This document shows positions 21,711 to 32,340 of a stretch of DNA of 64,000 nt, piece after piece. Positions within the stretch are counted from its first letter, which is position 1. Every line of letters starts with the position of its first letter. The DNA comes from Sabellastarte sp. h YS-2021 (taxonomy: Eukaryota > Annelida > Polychaeta > Sabellida > Sabellidae). The position numbers and the translations under genes were made by a program. The notes beneath the pieces were generated by a model. That model did no database searches and was not told the origin of the DNA. It saw only the letters and a program-made list of their open reading frames with translations. The DNA lies in contig OZ024935.1 of the NCBI GenBank assembly GCA_964017235.1, forward strand, positions 2,108,001 through 2,172,000. Direction: 5' to 3'.

Positions 21711-22740
21711 TGTTTAAATGATACAATGAATCAACTTTACTGTTGTCACTAGCATTGTCTTGCACGAGATTGCATTGATGATGAGATAATTTGTCAATTA
21801 TACGTAAAATATATACATCATATGGACAACCATGAGTCTGCCAGCTGTATTGATCATTCATATAGTCATCATATGCAGACTTTGCCATTGATTTTAAATG
21901 TTCGTTACTAGAATGTGACGTATTTGCATTATCACACAATATAAACCACATCTGACCTCTATATGCTACATAAAGGGCACCACTGGGGGTTCAAGACATG
22001 GAATAAGTCTCCCAAAGTGTAGTTATAATAAAACCAAGGCACATTGTCCATATCAGAAGCATGTGAAAATATCAATTGCTGAATGAAATTTGAAATACTG
22101 TCATTGGTGCAACACAAAAAATCCACATTATGTGGAATCAATATTTGAAAATAGCTCTTACTGAAACCCCCGTGTGCTTCACTGATGCATGGGTACCGTC
22201 CACTATGGCCATGTATCCCAACAGGTCCATTCAAAACCAGACCATCATAGTATTTGTTAGTATGAAGAAACCCGTCACCTGTGTTAGTAGAATTACATGG
22301 ATTGATGTGTTCCCACTGCTTGACATCGACAATACACTGTCTGCATTTGGCTGGATTCGCCTATAATTATCAATAACATTTACATGTGAATATTGACTTT
22401 TTAAATTTTCATGAAATACCAATTTTTTCTGGTCATATTGATTTTATTATTCACACATGCTACATGTGATACCACTTTCCTATTACGCAATAAATTATTG
22501 GGGCACAATGAATGATCACTATACGATTGTATGATATGTCACAAGAATGCCACCAATTAACACCTTTGTCAACACTCTGATTAACACGACCTAATTTGGC
22601 CACACAAGATACACTGTCTTCAGATGAAACCGCTTGATGTAATACAACATTATTTGTCATTAGAATTGCAGAATTATCAACATAATGGGCCCTCCCTGTT
22701 ATAGCTGAGTCCCAGGTCACATCGAGACCAACAGAAGGAC
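21682..22740 (-). pseudogene. Uncharacterised coding relic between gag and RT
   Basis: Broken minus-strand frames (21951-21682, 22234-21959, 22422-22231, 22720-22460) read like one decayed protein: IHGHSGRYPCISEAHGGFSK, PWFYYNYTLGDLFHVLNPQW, TWDSAITGRAHYVDNSAILM. I do not recognise the family. Position and strand suggest the N-terminal part of the polyprotein or an accessory ORF of the Ngaro-like element. Confidence 0.4.
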
Positions 22741-22805
22741 GAGGTGATGGCTTTACCCACTATTTAGTCTGTTGTCTGTCCTGCCCCCTCTGTTTTGCGA
22801 GACAT

Positions 22806-23871
22806 TTAGACTCCGGGTGTGTCAAGTTTTTTTCCTAATTTCGCACAAAATGCACAAACATGTCGAAATTTGGCATGGTTATTCTCAAAGTTACAAGCCC
22901 CTTTATTGAAGTATTTACAGATTTTTTTATATGAACCTTGGTTTGCAATTGTGTTAGCATTTGCAATGGCAATCTGTGAAACTGAAAGCCCATTCAAGGA
23001 CCATTGGGTGTGATTAATCCAAGTGAGAATTCCTTGCTCCATGTTGTGCATAGAGTTTGCGTATGCTGATCGGACTGCTGGCCAGGGTAATGAGGTGGCG
23101 TCTTTGAGGGCCATGATTGTTTGAAGAAGGGCTTTCTTAATTGTGGCTGGGTCATGGATTTGATAGATGTTTCTAAGTTGCCCCACTGCCCACTCAGGGA
23201 GGAGGAGGTCATCGTAAACCATATGCTTCCTGCCACTAACACTGTGGTAACCCTCATTGGGCCATCTCAGCTCAGGAACAGAGGTAATAGTATCTGTTGT
23301 GTTAAAACGACCTGACTTTTTGCCCTGTTGGCCCTTACCTATAGCTGCTTCCTGCTTTGCCTGGTTTTCATATGTTGCCATAACTTCAGCAACTGTTTGT
23401 GCAAACACTGGGGTTCTGTCGAAGAGTAGTAATGCTGGGCAGAATGCCGTCCCAGTTGAATTGTGAGTGCTGGTTGATGACAGACTGGCCTACTGCTGTG
23501 TCCGAGTGAATGTTGTGGTTACTAGGTCCTGGTAGTGATCCACATCAGATGTGAGTGGTTGTAGACACAGAGGTGGGATCTACACTTTTGGGTCCCCACG
23601 CTTGATGCTGATCACTCTGACCAATACGTGGACTGTGTATATGGTTTGCAGACAGCTGTGGCCGAGGACCTAGGGGTTTTGAACTGACAGATCTGTTGGA
23701 TTCCAACTCACTAACTCTCTTTGCTAGGGATTGGTTTGACTGATCAATTTTCTGTAAGTATGCGAGAATGGCGTCAGATTTATCAGCAAGTGATTGGTCA
23801 TGGTGTTGTATTTCTGATCGTACAGTATTTAAGGTTTCCAACTGCTGCAGTTGTAGGAAAGATCTGTCCAT
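22806..23871 (-). pseudogene. Gag-like protein of the Ngaro/DIRS-like element with CCCH finger
   Basis: The minus-strand frame 23871-23545 gives a coiled-coil N-terminus (QLETLNTVRSEIQHHDQSLA, QSNQSLAKRVSELESN) followed by a Pro/Ser/Gln-rich linker. Frame 23408-22806 gives ELRWPNEGYHSVSGRKHMVY, WAVGQLRNIYQIHDP and an end with the CCCH-type finger CKYFNKGACNFENNHAKFRH. Only a frame change separates the halves. A coiled coil plus a Cys/His finger fits an RNA-binding capsid-like protein of a retrotransposon. Confidence 0.7.
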
Positions 23872-24043
23872 GTCCGTTACTTTCTTAGAACTTTGTTCTC
23901 GCAGTTTTGTTAAGTGGTAATGACATCCCTGTTTTCTTGTTGGCAGGGGTCTTCTTATTCTTTCCAGGCATTGTGAATTAAGACACTAAAATGAATAAAA
24001 TCCAGGAATAATCCAATAAAATTCAGTAACTCCCAGTTGTATG

Positions 24044-24239
24044 AATTCATAGATGTTAACTCTTTGCTTTTCAGTTTAAAGTGGCGGCCAAACACCCGCC
24101 CTAATAGAGGTTCTGTAACTAGTGATGTGATTGGATGGTTTAAACCATAGACTTCACAATGTGGGTGCTTGATGTACCTAAAGTTTATGAGGTTATTATC
24201 AACTGCCACGCCGGGCTCCTGCATAGCCATGCCATTCAT
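24044..24239 (-). repeat. Terminal split direct repeat A1 (5' end of the Ngaro-like element)
   Basis: Paired with A2 at 10396-10590 over about 195 bp. It marks the 5' end of the minus-strand element about 170 bp upstream of the gag frame. Confidence 0.75.
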
Positions 24240-24245
24240 AGGCAT

Positions 24246-25527
24246 TGTGGAAGTACTCATCATATCCAGTTTTCATGGACCAGTTTTCATCCTACAAAAA
24301 TTCTGGGATCAATTATTTGGCCCCTAAACTTGCTCACACCTGCCTGAATTAAGAATAAAAGAAGTTCTTACTTTCAAAGGCTCTCATCCTGGCTATGCTT
24401 CTGAACAACGCCCTCGTAAGACAGGAACTACCTTTGGTTAAACAAATTTTGGCATAAATACCTGTTGTATTTCTGACCATCAGAAAAACTCTGTTGGTGA
24501 ACAATTTCCTCAATCAGGAGCCACATCTTCTGCTTTAAGCCCATTAAATGCAACACACTCTGGTTGATTTCGAGCTATATTTTGTGGCCCACTTTAGTAC
24601 CTTAAAAAGGCCAGAATCTTTACACAACATTAGCATTGTCCTCAGAGCTTGTTCATGGGGTGATTGAGCAGAATAAAAATCTCTACTTGACTTTAAGACT
24701 GAACTTGCCTTCCAGTCTTGCATGCTCGCTGGATATTCAATGACATTATAAATGCAACATAAGCTCAATGCTTGATACTTCTTGAATGGAAGCAACTTCA
24801 AGATTTGGAGCTCCAAGGGTGGGAACATCTGATGGCTAACTCAAGAGTTGGAGCAGCTTCAGGGGTGAATCTAGTTGCATATTTTGGTTTGTGGCATCTG
24901 CAGGAGAAGGAATATCTGGGCAAAAGAGCATCATCTGGGATCGGTGTGTCTGCTGCTGTACTGAAATTTGGCTTAGAAGCATATTCTGTGACAACGGGGG
25001 ATGTCATATTGGGTTTCATCTGTAAGTACTCTGTAAGTTCTCATCTTCAACAGTTTTAGGTCAATCTGTTCAACGTGCCCCTTTGCTGTCACCCCTGTGG
25101 TGATGCAGGTGAGGAAGTCAGTAAAAAGTTTGGTAGTCAGACCAAATGTCTGCTTGTTTCCAGTCAGTACCTTGTATGGACACATTTGGATTGCTTCATT
25201 TTAGTTTTTTTATGGACGACTGAAAAACATATATTCACACACCAGGAGGCTATGCCTTCACGAACACAGCTTGGAAGTTAACATTTCATGGATCCATTCC
25301 TTTCACAGTACCATAGCACTGGATGCATCTGGGGCAAGCCATTCCCAATGACATGCCCCGCCCATGAAGTGGACAGTTCCCTGTAGACCTATGTTACTGG
25401 CTACAGTCAGATTGAAGAATCGTGGAGCAGATTTATCAAGAATTATACACAGCAGCTCTTTAACAACCTCTTCAGCATTTTTGTCTTTTTTCAAGCCAAC
25501 ATTCTCCTGATATATCAACAATAACAT
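24246..25527. other. Unrecognised stretch with coding-like but unplaced minus-strand frames
   Basis: Open minus-strand segments (25527-25303 with ELLCIILDKSAPRFFNLTVA; 25019-24798 with ATRFTPEAAPTLELAIRC; 24828-24544) could be relics of a mobile-element or cellular protein. I recognise no domain and see no consistent splice sites, so no gene is called. Confidence 0.35.
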
Positions 25528-25716
25528 TGATATTCATCACATGCAGCTAATCAAGGTTAATATATCTACGTTTTGTTAAAGGAATGACATGTTTAGTAGT
25601 AGGTTGTATGGACGCTATTGTGCAAATATAATTGTGAGCCTCACTAACACATACATTATTTTCATAAACAAAACGTAGATATATTAACTTTGATTAGCTG
25701 GATGTGATAAATATCA
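25528..25716. mobile_element. MITE-like element with terminal inverted repeats of about 50 bp
   Basis: The left arm (TGATATTCATCACATGCAGC, then TAATCAAGGTTAATATATCT, ACGTTTTGTT) is the near-perfect reverse complement of the right arm at about 25668-25716. About 90 bp of non-coding DNA separates the arms. The target duplication is not clear. Confidence 0.75.
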
Positions 25717-26424
25717 CTCCCTTATTGTTGATAAGTCATTAGGTGCAGGATGATTGATTTTATAAATATTGCAGGACAATACCAATCAAGGTCAAATATT
25801 GTCTAAGTAAAATAATACTAATAATGTCCATTAGTTATAGCACATTGTTTACTGACACATGAACAATTTTCTTCCAGTGTCTTGCAATTCAGGCTCAATG
25901 GAATACTGATTGACAAATAAATCTTTCCTTTCTTTGTGCTGTATCTATCATGAAACAACTAATTAGGAAACACCACCATCTGCAGCCAGCCGCATGTCAG
26001 CCAACACTCTATTTAAACAGCCAAACATTCTAGTGCAGATCACTTCAGTCTTCACATAGAGGTAAGTTTGAATCACTTCATGAGTTGACATTGTAATTCG
26101 TACAAGGATCTTACATGTGTAACAAATAACATAGGGCATTTTACTTATAAAAGGAACTGAGATAAATATGATATTTTGCCTCAAAACTTGTAACAGTAAA
26201 TGTTTGTCTAGCATTAAAGCATTGTTTAACATAGAACAGCTTCAACTAATCTCAAGATTAAATCCAAAAGTGCTGCTTATAATACAAGACTTCACTACAA
26301 TTAGTGTTGTGAATAATTCCTCAACTGTCTTAGTGTCAAAGGTATTGGACAATTCAGTGAATTGTAAATAACAATAGGAACAGAAAGGAGAGGATCGAGC
26401 TGGTGGATGTGCCAATCTCAACAT
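25717..26424. other. Intergenic, nothing recognised
   Basis: AT-rich DNA with short chance frames only; no splice or domain support was seen. Confidence 0.5.
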
Positions 26425-26690
26425 TATACCATGACTGTGGCCAAGTGGGTAACACACTCATCTAGGAACACAGAGAACGTGGGTTGTACCCCAGGTACAG
26501 ACAGATAAATATTGGCTCAGATGACCACTTAAAATGGCGCTCCTCTGTTATAGGGACCTCTACCAAGTGACAGGCTAAAGAACCTCAAGGATATTGATAA
26601 ATGTTTATCCTTAAGCCTCTGCCTTTCAGTTAGGGGAAAGTCAGTCACTTGAGAGGTTGGGAGATATTGAGCTGAGTATAAATACTCATT
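26425..26690 (+). mobile_element. tRNA-derived SINE, family 3
   Basis: It starts with an A-box-like TGTGGCCAAGTGGGTAACAC and a B-box-like GGGTTGTACCCC. The body (GGCGCTCCTCTGTTATAGGG, TATTGATAAATGTTTATCC, AAGCCTCTGCC) recurs in diverged form at 59895-60150. Confidence 0.65.
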
Positions 26691-26699
26691 ACAATATGA

Positions 26700-27180
26700 T
26701 AGGAAAATTTACTGAATAACATATACAGAAAAAAATATCACAAATGAAGATAATAATATTAATACGAGTGTGTAGCACAAGTATTATATTGTTAATCTTC
26801 ATGAATGATATATTTTTTTCTGTATATGTCTGTTGAGGGATGTTTTACTGTTATTATCCACCATTATGGGCCAGATAAGCTGAACATTTAATGAAAGAAC
26901 GTGGAAAAAGCTGTCAAAAAGCATGGGCAGCTGTGAATATAAAAACTTGAATCTTTAACTTGCCATAACATGACCAGAAGAGCTATAGGAAGACCTTTCT
27001 AATTATATATTACAGATATTTGTAAGCTACATAATTTTCGAGATATTGTTGAAGAAAACGAAAGTTATTTACTCTCATTACACAAGGTACCGGGGTGCGG
27101 ATGTTTACAAAAACAATACATCCCGGCCTGTATTCCCTGTATTCAAGGCAAATATGTCACTTGGTGGATAATAAAATATA
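26700..27180. repeat. Dispersed repeat with an internal fold-back segment, copy 1
   Basis: About 480 bp similar to 55480-55995. Near its left end, CATATACAGAAAAAAATATC (26721) and GATATATTTTTTTCTGTATA (26808) form inverted arms of about 40 bp around a loop of about 25 bp. Shared downstream words include GAGGGATGTTTTACTGTTAT and CAAAAAGCATGGGCA. Confidence 0.75.
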
Positions 27181-27344
27181 AGCAATACCTGAACAGGTAA
27201 CAATGGGTTTCTCATCCAATATCACCTTGACAATCAATGATTTCCTTGGTGATCACTTCAGTAGCGGATAAAGCTGTCCCAGTAAGGCAAAAATATCTCT
27301 CAAATTGTAGTGTTGTTCAAAGTTCAAGTTTTACATATCGTTCA

Positions 27345-27430
27345 ACAGCCAGGGTCATAGGGTCATATTGAGACAGGTCATCAGCATTTGTCACTTGTGG
27401 GAGTGGACCACCATGGGCCTTTCACTCAGA
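27345..27430 (-). mobile_element. SINE family 2 fragment
   Basis: CAGCCAGGGTCATAGGGTCA, CAGGTCATCAGCATTTGTCA and CTTGTGGGAGTGGACCACCA are the reverse complement of the family-2 body, diverged and truncated. Confidence 0.65.
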
Positions 27431-27548
27431 ATCTAAGTTTATCGGTAAAAATAAAGGATTTGACTATTAAACTTTTTCCTGTTGACTGAAAAATATGTGC
27501 AAGAATAGGTTTGTTGTTCATTAAAGATTTGTGGCCTTCTATTCACAG

Positions 27549-29490
27549 TGATTCTGGGAGAAAGATTACAGAACCAAACAAACACAAGATGCGGGTTGCA
27601 GTTGCTGTCACTTCAGTTTTGTTGTGTCTTTGTTTGTCACAAAATGTCGTAGGTAAGTTAAACTAGTGAGTCTTCCCATTTCAATGGAAATACTTTAATG
27701 TAATAGGTTTAAAAAATCATCTCCACTGCATATTCCAAATCATGCTGAGGACTGAAAAATCTCCAAGGTTTGTCTCTCTTGGCTTTAACGGTGCTTATAT
27801 TTTTTATGGTGAGTTTCAAAGCCTTAGTTAGGGGCTATGGTCATAGAGTAGTAACACTCTCGCATCCCACCTCTGAGGCCGGGGTTCGATTCCCGGCCCA
27901 ACTTCAAGTGGTAAAGCTGGTAGTTGCTTGCCGTTGGCCAGCAGTTTACAGTACAGAACCTTGACCGACTGTATGTACTGGTTTCCTCTGCCCTCCCAAC
28001 TACCCGTCGTGATATGACCTGTACAGTGTTGAAAGCGATGTAAAACCCAAAATAAATAAATCAAAGCCTTGGTTCTTCAACAGAAAATGGTCTATCATCA
28101 ATATTTATGTATAATTGTTTAAGCAAGATGCCTTTATTATGTCTTCATTCTTGTGTCACTGATGTCAGGGAATAAATCAATGGAGTACATTAAACCTCAC
28201 ATGTTGAACTTTATTATGTTTAATAATCCAATACTCAGTTTTTCTCTAAAAATGATGGCCTTATGTAGACATCACAAACACAGGATTACTGTATCAATAA
28301 TAAATATAAAACAAATGTAAGAATTGCAAATAATATCAGACGTCTACAATGCCTAGGTTGAGTGGTGGTAACAAATTTAACATTTTCATAGGGACCTTGT
28401 TCCATCTACAAAGCTATTTTCCTCTTATTTCATCAAGCTTAAAATGAAGTTGAAAATGTGGTTTAATTAACAATACCTCAGATGCAGGGTAAAAACATAA
28501 CTTTAAATTGGCTGTAAAAAGCACTTCAAATAAGGAATTATGTGATCATTTTTAGATTCCAGTTAAATCGTGCATATATACAACACATAATAGATTTCCA
28601 TGATACTTTTATAAATAAAATACTGAAACATATTTGTATAACATAAGCTGTAAAGGATGTATACACAATACCTCCACATAATGCATTTTTCTCTAAATGA
28701 GTTTCAAATGACCAAAACTATGAAACTAGAGGATGATGTTTATTCTATTCTCTTCTATTCTGAACTTTTATAGCGCTTAATCTCTGCCAAGGCAGACTCT
28801 AAGGTGCAACACCAACATGATCAATAATCATGTTTAGTACAAAATGTGTACACAAATATTACGATAATTTATTTAGTTTCATTTCAACTACTAATGAATT
28901 AATTAAATCAATCAAATAAAATCAATCATTTATTTTTCACCTTACCAGATGCTGCCACTAAAGCATTTTGTGCCTATGTACCATCACCTAAAGTCTACAG
29001 TGCTGGAGAGAGAATCCAATTTACTGGTTTGACTTTTCAGAAAGGAGGTGGCTACAGCACATCACAGGCCCAGTACACATGTCCTAAGTCAGGAATCTAC
29101 TTTTTTACCTTCTCACTATATTCGGGTTTCATCAGATCCTCTAGCCCAGTGCGTAGCAGTGCAGAATTAGTTATTAACACCAGCAGACGAATTGATGCTC
29201 TTTCCTTCAACAGCAATAGTCCCTACATCATTGTGCACACATCCCAGTCCATTATCCAGAAATGTAAAGCAGGGGACGTTGTGTACCTCAGATCCAGATA
29301 CAATGACAACAGCATTGGGGCATTTGAGAGAAGGACATCCTTCTGTGGGTTCTGCATCAGCTGCTAATGCATGCGAATACACAACACTACCCAATAGTAT
29401 GTGTACACAGGGATGTGTACACAGGGATGTGTATACATGGCATGAAAATAAATGAAATTTGAATCTTAGACAACAATATGGGCAAATAAA
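27549..29490 (+). CDS. Secreted C1q-domain protein, complete (coding exons 27589-27652 and 28949-29367)
   Basis: Coding exon 1 (27589-27652) encodes a signal peptide, MRVAVAVTSVLLCLCLSQNV, and ends at the donor G/GTAAGT. The 1,296-bp phase-1 intron ends at CTTACCAG (28948). Exon 2 (28949-29367) encodes the whole C1q domain, giving 160 residues. Domain landmarks are KAFCAYV (first strand), AQYTCPKSGIYFFTFSLYSG, SAELVINTSRRIDALSFN, IIQKCKAGDVVYLRSRY and a Cys-rich end TSFCGFCISC. An acceptor TTCTATTCACAG at 27548, 40 bp before the ATG, suggests an upstream 5'-UTR exon. Poly(A) signal AATAAA is at 29485. A SINE and a LINE tail sit in the intron. Expected role: secreted trimeric pattern-recognition or adhesion protein, inferred from the family. 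It has no collagen stalk and is close kin to 431-849. Confidence 0.9.
27828..28068 (+). mobile_element. tRNA-derived SINE, family 1 (in a C1q intron)
   Basis: Head with polymerase III boxes (GGCTATGGTCATAGAGTAGT; GGGGTTCGATTCCC), then the body GTAAAGCTGGTAGTTGCTTG, GGTTTCCTCTGCCCT and TCGTGATATGACCTGTACAG, ending in (AAAT)n. Full copies lie at 46243, 54231 and 62440; partial ones at 38295 (minus) and 56310. Confidence 0.9.
28745..28820 (-). mobile_element. LINE 3'-tail fragment
   Basis: ACTTTTATAGCGCTTAATCT followed by CTGCCAAGGCAGACTCTAAG matches the tail of the relic at 1790 and the tail-like words at 15000 and 38700. It lies in the intron of the C1q gene. Confidence 0.55.
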
Positions 29491-30159
29491 AGTTGTTGAA
29501 CCTAATTGTTTTCCTTATTTCTAATTTTATCACTGATTGATTGATGGTTTTAACGACCACAGTACATTAATATTTTTTGCATCCCTGAACAGATTATGTA
29601 CTCACATTTTATAATATATTCTATCAAGTAAAATGTTTTCTGTTTACTATAATTTGTACTGGCATACAAAATAACTGATTAAAACAAAAAAACAAACCAT
29701 TCATGTAAATTACTAATGTAAATGTTTTACTGTTGTTTTCATACAAACTCTTAGGATATATTCATGTTTTTGTGCTAAAAGTTATAAATATGTCATACTT
29801 GGCAATTTTCATTTTATTTTGAGACTTGTAACTACACATACTCTAATTTATGAAAACTTAAGTCACCCCCTAGGCAATCTTAGATTTGAGACCAAATCTG
29901 AACCAAATCTCAGCCTGGGAACTTTTATGAATCCCAGCTGAGCAAAACGTCTCAAATCTGAGAAAATTTGAGACAAAAATCTCAGATTTGAGACTTAAGA
30001 CCTTTCGTGAATCCGGCCCCTGAAGTTTATTCTTAGACTTCTGATGTCACTTGTAGTGATACATTCATCTTTTATACAAGTGCAATAGCAATCTTCGTTT
30101 ACAAATCATATGGTTATCCATAGGTTTAATTTAGCAATATTTTAATTTGTTGTTTGATG
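29491..30159. other. Intergenic with a short inverted-repeat cluster
   Basis: At 29878-30004, words of the type AATCTYAGATTTGAGAC recur in both orientations, forming a potential hairpin followed by GAATCCGGCCCC. No gene was recognised in the rest. Confidence 0.45.
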
Positions 30160-30535
30160 CACCTTTTTTTTATTTGTTTTTTTTTTGTGTGTACAGTGCA
30201 TACATACATCTATTAGGACATTTACAATAAGTATAAATCTTTCTATCAGGAAAACTATTATCAAAAAAAGTAGAAAATTACAAAAACATAGGTCATACAT
30301 TGACAAGAGGTAAATTACACTAAATGACACTAAATTTTAATTTAAACTCAGCAAAGAGGAATGAGCTCGCAAAAGTTATGCAACCCTTGTATCTATAAAT
30401 ACACATAAAATAAACACCACATCAATTTTTAGAATTACAACTATATCACAAGCTTTAAGAGCTCTTAATTTAGGACATCACATACAAAGAATTAGATAAT
30501 ACTTACTTTAATTATGGTACATACATAGCAATAAT
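30160..30535 (-). mobile_element. 3' end of a Tx1-like LINE relic (left part)
   Basis: Begins with a T-rich run (CCTTTTTTTTATTTG, then T9), i.e. a poly(A) tail on the minus strand. It is the 3' continuation of the LINE relic at 36824-38085, separated from it by the DIRS insertion. Confidence 0.55.
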
Positions 30536-30741
30536 ATTGCAAATTTAATAAGTAAGTTAAATTTTTATAAGTTAATACCCTATCCAATGGACAATAGCTT
30601 ATCCGGTCGGCGCAGTCAGAAAAAGACGTCCTGTGTTTCCGCCGGCAGGTCGGTCCATAGTACTAGTGCACTCGCCAGATGGCGTGTCGTACTTCCTTCC
30701 TGTCTAGACAGCATGACGTCATAGCATCTTTTTCGTTGTCT
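30536..30741. repeat. DIRS inverted terminal repeat, left
   Basis: Reverse-complementary to 36626-36823 apart from the outermost bases and an extra segment of about 20 bp in the right repeat (near 36750). Contains the palindrome TGACGTCA at 30714-30721. Confidence 0.9.
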
Positions 30742-30794
30742 AAACCTATTAGACCCCTAGTAAGTTGATAGCGGGGTCGGTGGGAGGGTCTTGT

Positions 30795-30893
30795 GTGTCC
30801 ATTGTATAGGGTATTAACTTATAAAAATTTAATTTACTTATTAAATTTGCAATTTTATTGCGTTAATACATCCTATCCAATGGACAATAGCTG
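30795..30893. repeat. DIRS internal complementary region
   Basis: The first half (GGGTATTAACTTATAAAAAT...AAATTTGCAA) is the reverse complement of the left outer end (30536-30590). The second half (TTTTATTGCGTTAATACATC...) is the reverse complement of the right outer end (36785-36823). In DIRS elements this region templates completion of the ends and preserves the circle junction. Confidence 0.88.
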
Positions 30894-30899
30894 AATAAC

Positions 30900-31209
30900 T
30901 ACCGCTTGGTAGGCGGGTAAGTTACTAGGGACTTAGATGAACTCATAAAATAAATTAACAACTTTCAGGCCTGGGTCGACCCTGAGGTCAGGAAACCCTT
31001 AAGGCTATAGTCGGTCAAGAGATACCGGTTAACCGGTCCAACCGACTTACCCCCCCCCCCCTTTTTGACAGACCTGCTCTGAGGTAGGGGAAGAGAGGGC
31101 TGAGTTCAGTCCCCTGAGAAGAAATAAACCTCCCAAAGAAAGCACGTCTGAGTTTTTTTGTTGTTTTTTTTAACTGTATGTACACTATTTACATATTTAC
31201 AAATCTCCT
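30900..31209. other. DIRS non-coding 3' segment with a C12-type run
   Basis: Lies between the recombinase stop codon and the complementary region. It has a run of about 12 C at 31052-31063, and otherwise no feature. Confidence 0.6.
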
Positions 31210-32340
31210 CTAGGTCCTAGTTTGCTGGTGGATCTGCTGAGCAGCCACTACAGGACCTAAATGGAAGAGCTCTGAATCAGCCCAGGCCACATCCTTCAGA
31301 TAAAACTGTGTGAAGGTATTATGGGATTTCCAGTGGCAAGCTGACAAGATTTGCTCTAACGAAACTCCCGACTGGAAGGCCTTAGAGGCAGCAAAGGCCC
31401 TGACATCATGAGCTTTAACTTGATGCAGGGTGTGGGCTTGATAATCAGAGAGCTCATAGCACAGGATCACAGTCTGCTTGATCCATGAGGAGATGGTGGT
31501 AGGGGAGATGTCTTTGTCGAAACCTCTCTTGAAGGAGACAAAGACTAACTCCTTGTGTTGCCTGAGGTCTGAAGTCCTGTCCAAATAGTAGCGCAAGGAT
31601 CTGACTGGACCCTCTTTGGCCAGCTGATTCTTGGAAAGAAAGCTGGGAGATGGAAACAGGGACACCTTAGACCAATCGGATTGGTGTCTGATGTTCTTGT
31701 GCTGCCATGCATGGATCTCACTTCTTCTTTTGCCAGAGCCCAGGGCCAAAAGGAAGACAGTTTTGAAGGTCAAATGCTTCAGAGATGCCTCCCTAAGAGG
31801 TTCGAACGGGGCCTTTGTCAGCTGGTGTAGTACCAGGGAAAGGTTCCAGGAGGGTATTCGCCTTCGCCCTTTGGGTCTATCTCTGTGGAAACTTTCCAAG
31901 AGATGAGTGAGATTATCATCCTTACTGATATTGACTGTTGTATTACCTAGTTTATCAGCAATGGCAGACCTGTATCCGTCAATGGTGCTGGGCTGTAACT
32001 TCTTGTCCTCAAAGAGGTACAGTAGGAAGTCAGCCACCGACTTTACAGGTGGTGACCTAAAGTCCACCTGATTAGTGATGCACCACTTTGTAAAAATGGC
32101 CCACTTGCCTCATAGACTGATCTGGTTGATCTTCTTTGAGGAGCCTCAATTCTTGCTGCCACTGCCTCAGAGAAGCCTGTTTCGTTGATTTTTGGGGCTC
32201 TAGGAGCCAGGCATGGAGATTTAGATTTGTCAGATTTCTGTGAGGAATCTGATTGAAGGGCTGTGTCAGCAGGCTGGGCAGGTTGGGCAGGCTGAGAGGG
32301 ACCTGACTGGACATGTTCACCAAGTCATGTTGGGCCAACC
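31210..32340 (-). CDS. Tyrosine recombinase of the DIRS element (frameshifts near N-terminus)
   Basis: The frame 32067-31210 (285 residues) holds the core: LLYLFEDKKLQPSTIDGYRS (arm-type N-terminal domain), FKTVFLLALGSGKRRSEIHA with the first catalytic Arg, the box HQVKAHDVRAFAASKAF with H-x-x-R, the CHWKSHNTFTQFYL box with His/Trp position and the nucleophile Tyr. All expected catalytic residues seem present. The preceding stretch (32330-32072, with LNLHAWLLEPQKSTKQASLR) is the N-terminal part in another frame, joined by a frameshift near 32085. The protein would integrate circular element DNA by site-specific recombination. It is the last gene of the element in transcription order, directly after RNase H. 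Confidence 0.85.

Larger units (their letters stand above)
9700..24239 (-). mobile_element. Ngaro/DIRS-like tyrosine-recombinase retrotransposon, split by a LINE
   Basis: Minus-strand order: terminal repeat A1 (24239-24044), gag (23871-22806), an undefined region, RT (21500-20166), RNase H (20187-19723), then the LINE insertion (19376-11316), then tyrosine recombinase (11216-10622), B1 (10682-10591), A2 (10590-10396) and B2 (9791-9700). The A1...B1-A2-B2 order is the split-direct-repeat layout of Ngaro-type elements. About 600 bp of extra sequence separates A2 from B2. All protein regions carry stops or frameshifts, so this is an inactive copy. Confidence 0.75.

Noticed and set aside
27828..28068. 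tRNA gene
   Set aside because: A and B boxes are present, but the sequence does not close into a cloverleaf and continues into a SINE body found many times in the window. The same applies to 2044, 46018, 46243, 54231 and 62440.
31631..31906. Plus-strand frame inside the DIRS recombinase
   Set aside because: Antisense of a protein with recognisable catalytic motifs; likewise 33314-33571, 34704-34916 and 35289-35627.
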